Made by a program: the position numbers and the translations under genes. 16,352 nt of DNA. It comes from SICB01 sp037132395. Lineage in GTDB: Bacteria; Patescibacteriota; Saccharimonadia; CAILAD01; BJGX01. Shown piece after piece: positions 13,999-16,352 of the stretch. Numbering within the stretch: the stretch's first letter is position 1; every line of letters starts with the position of its first letter. The notes under the pieces are model-generated. The model did no database searches. It was not told where the DNA came from and was given only the letters and a program-made list of their open reading frames with translations. The DNA lies in the NCBI GenBank assembly GCA_037132395.1, contig JBAXPC010000011.1, positions 1 to 16,352 of the forward strand, read 5' to 3'.

Positions 13999-15429
13999 CT
14001 ATCTTACCAATTGTTCGGACTTTTGAAAAGGCAACAGCTCGCTATCACGATTTTTGTTATAAGTAATTAGCGCTAGTACCACCAGACAGCTATACCAAAA
14101 TGCCAGACTCGCTATATCGGGGTGGATGGCCATCTGGAAGCTAGACTGCGCCTTGAGATATCCTAGGAATCCAAATATCAGCTCCACGCCCTTATTGACG
14201 GGGCCTCCAAGTAGGTACGCATGGTTGGGTGCTATTATGCCAACAATAGACAGTATAAAACCAGCAAGCATAAGCAGTGGAATTAATGGCATCAATGCAA
14301 CATTGGCAACCACTGCCACGACAGAATAGCCACCAAATAAGTAAAGTAAGTAAGGTATTGTGGCGATTTGCGCCGCCAGCGTAATTGCCAAAAGCTCGCT
14401 GACTATTTTAGTTTTCTTGGGCAGTATGAGCCTGATGATTGGCGACAATACAACTATGCCCGTGAGCGATAAAAACGATAGCTGCCAGCCGATATCTTCA
14501 ATGGCTAGGGTTGGGTTAATGAGCAGTGTGGCGACTGCCGTCAGACTAATGCATACAAACACACTAACCCGTTTTCCATAATAACCTGCTGCCAAAAATA
14601 CAGTAGCCATAATTGCAGCGCGCAAAATCGAAGCCGACATGCCAGTTAGCAGTGTAAAGGACCAGACTAATAATAGCGATATAACCAAACTGCCCCATAG
14701 CCAACGTTTTTTCAGAATCCTAGCGAGCAAAACAACAAGAATAGTAAGGTTGTAGCCCGATACTGCCACAACATGCGAAAGACCCACGGCATTGAGTGTA
14801 TCCTGCAGCGGTTGAGCTAGCGAGGTGCGGGCGCCAACCAAAATACCTTTCATGAAAGCGGCGGCGTCAGGGCTGAGGGCTTTGTCGGAACCGCCATAAA
14901 ATGCCTGTTTGATTTTAATCATTAGCGGCTGATCAAAATTAATTATTTCAACGGTGCCGTAGCTGATTTGGTATTTGGGCTTGGCTAATATCGGAAATAC
15001 CTTGCCTTCTACTCTTACTCGATACCCTTCTTTGACGGCCGAAGAAAAAGTTTTAATTCTTATTTCTGAACTTTTGGCTTGGCCATCGATAGCCACATCT
15101 GCAAGCGAAAAAACATAGTTTCTGTCTTTGTCCCAATACGGATCGCCCCTCACCGTACCAACTACAACGGTCTTACGGTAGACATCGCGCGATGCTGATT
15201 GCTCGGCCTGGGTATTGATATAGCTCGTTGTGTAGGCCAATCCGCAAATCACACAGACCAAAAGCAGTGGTACTATCTTTAATTTGGCAGATAATAGGAA
15301 GCATGAGGTGATTCCGATAGCTACAAATAGTAGCCAAAAACCGTTAGGTTGAAAGATAAAATTATAACCCAATAGCAGGCCTGCCATAAAACCCAGGCAA
15401 CATATTATAATTAAGCTTGGGCGACGCAT
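13999..15429 (-). CDS. comEC: ComEC/Rec2-like DNA-uptake channel, no beta-lactamase domain
   Basis: A 476-residue polytopic membrane protein. Residues 1-70 contain the first membrane helices. About 85-165 is the extracytoplasmic DUF4131/OB-like region (VVVGTVRGDPY, VRVEGKV). About 185-455 is the Competence domain with the signature GLSHVVAVSG at 216-225 and SASILRA soon after. The long C-terminal metallo-beta-lactamase nuclease domain of full-length ComEC (~750 residues) is absent; the protein ends after the last helix with a short polar tail. The channel function in taking up single-stranded DNA is inferred from family. A TATCAT hexamer lies 6 nt before the ATG and no Shine-Dalgarno is seen. 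Confidence 0.93.
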   Translation of the reverse strand: MRRPSLIIICCLGFMAGLLLGYNFIFQPNGFWLLFVAIGITSCFLLSAKLKIVPLLLVCVICGLAYTTSYINTQAEQSASRDVYRKTVVVGTVRGDPYWDKDRNYVFSLADVAIDGQAKSSEIRIKTFSSAVKEGYRVRVEGKVFPILAKPKYQISYGTVEIINFDQPLMIKIKQAFYGGSDKALSPDAAAFMKGILVGARTSLAQPLQDTLNAVGLSHVVAVSGYNLTILVVLLARILKKRWLWGSLVISLLLVWSFTLLTGMSASILRAAIMATVFLAAGYYGKRVSVFVCISLTAVATLLINPTLAIEDIGWQLSFLSLTGIVVLSPIIRLILPKKTKIVSELLAITLAAQIATIPYLLYLFGGYSVVAVVANVALMPLIPLLMLAGFILSIVGIIAPNHAYLLGGPVNKGVELIFGFLGYLKAQSSFQMAIHPDIASLAFWYSCLVVLALITYNKNRDSELLPFQKSEQLVR

Positions 15430-15435
15430 ACCATT

Positions 15436-15441
15436 ATGATA
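15436..15441 (-). promoter_or_regulatory. -10 box of comEC
   Basis: TATCAT on the minus strand followed by AATGGT and the ATG. It is divergent from the + strand RNA promoter at 15486-15514, with about 45 bp between them. Confidence 0.4.
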
Positions 15442-15485
15442 TCGGCTTAAGCTTTTTTAAACCAAGCATTAGAACTGTGTAAATG

Positions 15486-15514
15486 TTGATTTTTTATCTG
15501 AAAAAACTTATAAT
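15486..15514 (+). promoter_or_regulatory. Strong sigma70-type promoter of the RNA cluster
   Basis: TTGATT (15486-15491) and a perfect TATAAT (15509-15514) are spaced by exactly 17 nt. Transcription would start near 15521 and run through RNA element copies 3 and 4, tRNA-Lys and into the terminator at 15911. This is the best promoter match in the window. Confidence 0.75.
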
Positions 15515-15517
15515 GTT

Positions 15518-15577
15518 GGGGTTGTAAAAAATGCAAAACACATTAAAATCTATAAAAATATAACCCCTCCTTTTTTT
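15518..15577 (+). terminator. Possible attenuator at the start of the RNA cluster
   Basis: GGGGTT (15518-15523) can pair with AACCCC (15562-15567), extended by a G-T wobble, and TCC plus seven T follow (15571-15577). The loop is long (38 nt), so the terminator is weaker than usual. The T-run also belongs to the start of element copy 3. Confidence 0.35.
15531..15563 (+). CDS. Possible 10-residue leader peptide
   Basis: ATG at 15531 and TAA at 15561 encode MQNTLKSIKI, inside the loop of the possible attenuator, with the stop codon lying in its 3' arm. Two of ten codons are Lys (AAA) and a tRNA-Lys is downstream in the same transcript. A short G-rich stretch (GGGG) lies about 9 nt upstream. The ORF is short enough to occur by chance and no conservation can be tested here. 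Confidence 0.2.
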   Translation: MQNTLKSIKI

Positions 15578-15687
15578 CTTCTACGATGGGACAAACCAAG
15601 CCACCAGGCTGTTTGTTACATCGAGAGGAAGACAAGCTACGGAAATCGGAGTAGAATTTGTTAAAATTATGCGTACATTGTAAGTAG
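15571..15687 (+). ncRNA. Unassigned tandem RNA element, copy 3
   Basis: Nearly identical to copy 1. Hairpin I: CGATG (15584-15588) with CATCG (15619-15623), ACAAAC with GTTTGT, and apical AGCC (15599-15602) with GGCT (15607-15610) around ACCA. Hairpin II: ACAA (15632-15635) with TTGT (15678-15681), CTACG (15637-15641) with CGTAC (15672-15676, one mismatch), and the same inner AATTT/AAATT stem. The GGAGTAG motif is at 15648-15654. The apical loop sequence differs from copy 1 while the stems are kept. Confidence 0.7.
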
Positions 15688-15708
15688 TTCCCCGGCGAAA
15701 TTCTGAGA

Positions 15709-15830
15709 TTTTCTCTTTTACGATGGAACAAACCAAGACCCCAAGTCTGTTTGTTACATCGAGAGGAGAAATAAAGCGGTGGTGCAGGCTAGAAATCTGT
15801 GGATTTCTAGCAGATACCTAGGCTTTATTT
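15709..15830 (+). ncRNA. Unassigned tandem RNA element, copy 4
   Basis: Hairpin I: TTCTC (15711-15715) with GAGAA (15766-15770), CGATG (15721-15725) with CATCG (15757-15761), AACAAAC with GTTTGTT, and apical AGAC (15736-15739) with GTCT (15745-15748). Compared with AGCC/GGCT in copies 2 and 3, one C-G pair is replaced by A-T, a compensatory change. Hairpin II is new in sequence but very stable: AAATAAAGC (15769-15777) with GCTTTATTT (15822-15830), and GCTAGAAATC (15788-15797) with GATTTCTAGC (15802-15811). The GGTGCAG motif (15781-15787) corresponds to GGAG-type motifs of the other copies, and AGATACC lies opposite. It ends 6 nt before tRNA-Lys. Confidence 0.68.
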
Positions 15831-15836
15831 GGACGA

Positions 15837-15913
15837 GGGCCCATAGCTCAGTTGGTTAGAGCGGCTGCCTTTTAAGCAGCATGTCGTGAGTTCGAGTCTC
15901 ACTGGGCCCTCCA
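15837..15913 (+). tRNA. tRNA-Lys (anticodon TTT)
   Basis: The acceptor stem GGGCCCA (15837-15843) pairs with TGGGCCC (15903-15909). The discriminator is T15910 and CCA is encoded at 15911-15913. The anticodon loop CTTTTAA has TTT at 15871-15873. The D-loop keeps GG and the T-loop is TTCGAGT. Its 3' half (from TGTCGTGAG on) recurs, split, in the two RNAs that follow. Confidence 0.97.
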
Positions 15914-15951
15914 TGAAAGAAGTCGAGTCTTGAACTCGGCTTTTTTCATGG
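15911..15951 (+). terminator. Terminator after tRNA-Lys
   Basis: The inner stem AGTCGAGT (15921-15928) pairs with ACTCGGCT (15934-15941), followed by TTTTTT. An outer stem CCATGAAA (15911-15918) pairs with TTTCATGG (15944-15951), so the encoded CCA end of the tRNA is itself part of the long hairpin. Confidence 0.85.
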
Positions 15952-15962
15952 AAAGTTCCGCG

Positions 15963-16104
15963 GGGCCGAATCACGACGTAGATTTTGCCCTAGCAAAAGA
16001 TACCTGTCGTGAGTTCGGTCATCAAGCTTCAGGCACAGGAATTTCCGCCAGCTGGCGGATCCGAGCATGAAGTGCAGATGTTCATTGTCTCACTGGGCCC
16101 TCCA
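15963..16104 (+). ncRNA. tRNA-Lys-derived structured RNA, copy A
   Basis: The 3' half of tRNA-Lys is present but split. TGTCGTGAGTTCG (16005-16017) is followed by about 70 nt of insert and then GTCTCACTGGGCCC-T-CCA (16087-16104), so the T-stem GTGAG/CTCAC is kept with an insertion in the T-loop. Upstream, CCGAA (15966-15970) and CACGAC (15972-15977) pair with TTCGG (16014-16018) and GTCGTG (16006-16011), and TTTTG (15983-15987) with CAAAA (15994-15998), leaving an internal loop containing GATACC. The insert is a stem CTTCA/TGAAG (16027-16031, 16068-16072) capped by a 36-nt core (16032-16067) with CCGCC/GGCGG. GGGCC (15963-15967) can pair with GGCCC of the acceptor end. The biochemical role is unknown. 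Confidence 0.65.
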
Positions 16105-16140
16105 AACAAAGAACTCCCTTTTTGGGAGTTTTTTGTTTGG
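16102..16140 (+). terminator. Terminator after RNA copy A
   Basis: AACTCCC (16112-16118), loop TTTTT and GGGAGTT (16124-16130) are followed by a T-run to 16134. An outer stem CCAAACAAA (16102-16110) pairs with TTTGTTTGG (16132-16140), again using the CCA end, as in the tRNA-Lys terminator. This marks 16104 as a plausible mature 3' end. Confidence 0.85.
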
Positions 16141-16141
16141 T

Positions 16142-16303
16142 GGTCTTATGTTACTTGAACTCACGGCGGAGATTTTCTGAAAGAAAAGATACCAGTCGTG
16201 AGTTCGGTGAAGCGAACAAACGCACAGGAATATCCGCCAGCTGGCGGATCCGAGCATTTGTGAGAGGAAAAGGACGAAGTCCGCTGTCTCACTGGGTCCT
16301 CCA
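16142..16303 (+). ncRNA. tRNA-Lys-derived structured RNA, copy B
   Basis: Paralogue of copy A. GAACTCACG (16157-16165) pairs perfectly with CGTGAGTTC (16197-16205); above it TTTTC (16173-16177) pairs with GAAAA (16183-16187), with AGA opposite GATA in an internal loop. The insert stem is ACAAA/TTTGT (16216-16220, 16257-16261), different in sequence from copy A but still paired, and carries a 36-nt core (16221-16256) that differs from copy A at only two positions. An extra hairpin GGAC-GAA-GTCC lies at 16272-16281. The 3' end is CTCAC-TGGGTCC-T-CCA (16288-16303). GGTCTTA (16142-16148) can pair with TGGGTCC with one mismatch and two G-U pairs. No terminator is visible before the window ends; 16304-16352 shows nothing assignable. 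Confidence 0.63.
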
Positions 16304-16352
16304 ATACGCTTATGCTAAAAGACTCCGTTGTGTGATCATTTTATTTGCTATA

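Noticed and set aside
15543..15731. Minus-strand 62-residue ORF over the RNA elements
   Set aside because: It reads through hairpins of copies 3 and 4, has no ribosome binding site and no protein-like composition.
492..15830. CRISPR array or integron attC sites as an explanation of the four repeats
   Set aside because: Spacing is irregular, only two units lie together, repeats are ~120 nt with two hairpins, and no cas or integrase gene is present. The pairing ends do not match the RYYYAAC/GTTRRRY attC consensus.
15709..15836. T-box leader upstream of tRNA-Lys
   Set aside because: The conserved T-box sequence (AGGGTGGNACCGCG) is absent, and the downstream gene is a tRNA rather than an aminoacyl-tRNA synthetase or amino-acid gene.
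15963..16303. Attachment-site duplications left by an element integrating in tRNA-Lys
   Set aside because: An att repeat would keep the tRNA 3' end uninterrupted. Here the T-loop is split at the same place in both copies and the inserts have covarying stems. No integrase is in the window, although an element beyond the right edge cannot be excluded.
15963..16303. Group I intron or tmRNA
   Set aside because: AAGATA resembles part of a group I S element, but no matching R element lies upstream to form P7. No tag-peptide frame or pseudoknot chain typical of tmRNA is visible.

Overview
This window looks like part of the chromosome of a Patescibacteria (CPR) bacterium, most likely a Candidatus Saccharibacteria (TM7) relative. 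The reasons are small, tightly packed genes, a reduced TsaB, a ComEC-like protein without its usual C-terminal domain, a lamin-tail surface protein, a pseudopilin and a membrane PH-domain protein. TGA is used as a normal stop codon in the ATGA junctions of ruvC, ruvB and tsaB, which argues against the UGA=Gly lineages (Gracilibacteria, Absconditabacteria). The assignment rests on gene content and was not tested by a search.

Layout. Positions 1-870 hold three tRNA genes on the + strand (Gly-TCC, Arg-TCT, His-GTG) and two tandem copies of an unassigned structured RNA element. From 889 to 15429 lie seventeen protein genes, all on the minus strand except one pseudopilin gene at 8170. In minus-strand transcription order they are: comEC-like, yebC, a nucleotidyltransferase, ruvC, two small membrane proteins, ruvA, ruvB and a PH-domain membrane protein; then, beyond the pilin, a lamin-tail protein, tsaE and tsaB; then rny, ymdB-like, HU and mgtE; and last a one-TM envelope protein. 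Positions 15430-16352 are again a + strand RNA region: a clear sigma70-type promoter, two more copies of the tandem RNA element, tRNA-Lys with a terminator, and two paralogous ~150-nt structured RNAs that end like tRNA-Lys.

How the genes relate. RuvA, RuvB and RuvC form the Holliday-junction branch-migration and resolution machine. TsaE and TsaB belong to the t6A tRNA-modification pathway. Rny and the YmdB-like phosphodiesterase are the RNA-decay/signalling pair often found side by side in Gram-positive bacteria. ComEC, the pseudopilin and the lamin-tail protein are envelope or DNA-uptake components. Several genes that begin a transcription unit (mgtE, PH-domain gene, ruvA, lamin-tail gene, comEC) have a -10-like hexamer only 6-8 nt before the ATG and no Shine-Dalgarno, which suggests leaderless transcripts; genes inside units mostly have ordinary SD sequences.

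The most unusual content is RNA. (1) A two-hairpin element is present four times, as a tandem pair upstream of tRNA-His and another upstream of tRNA-Lys, with compensatory base changes. (2) Two tRNA-Lys-derived RNAs carry an insertion in the T-loop, an almost invariant 36-nt core held on a covarying stem, and two mutually exclusive pairings for the T-stem. (3) The tRNA-Gly has a coordinated change at positions 19 and 56. I recognise no known RNA family for the first two.
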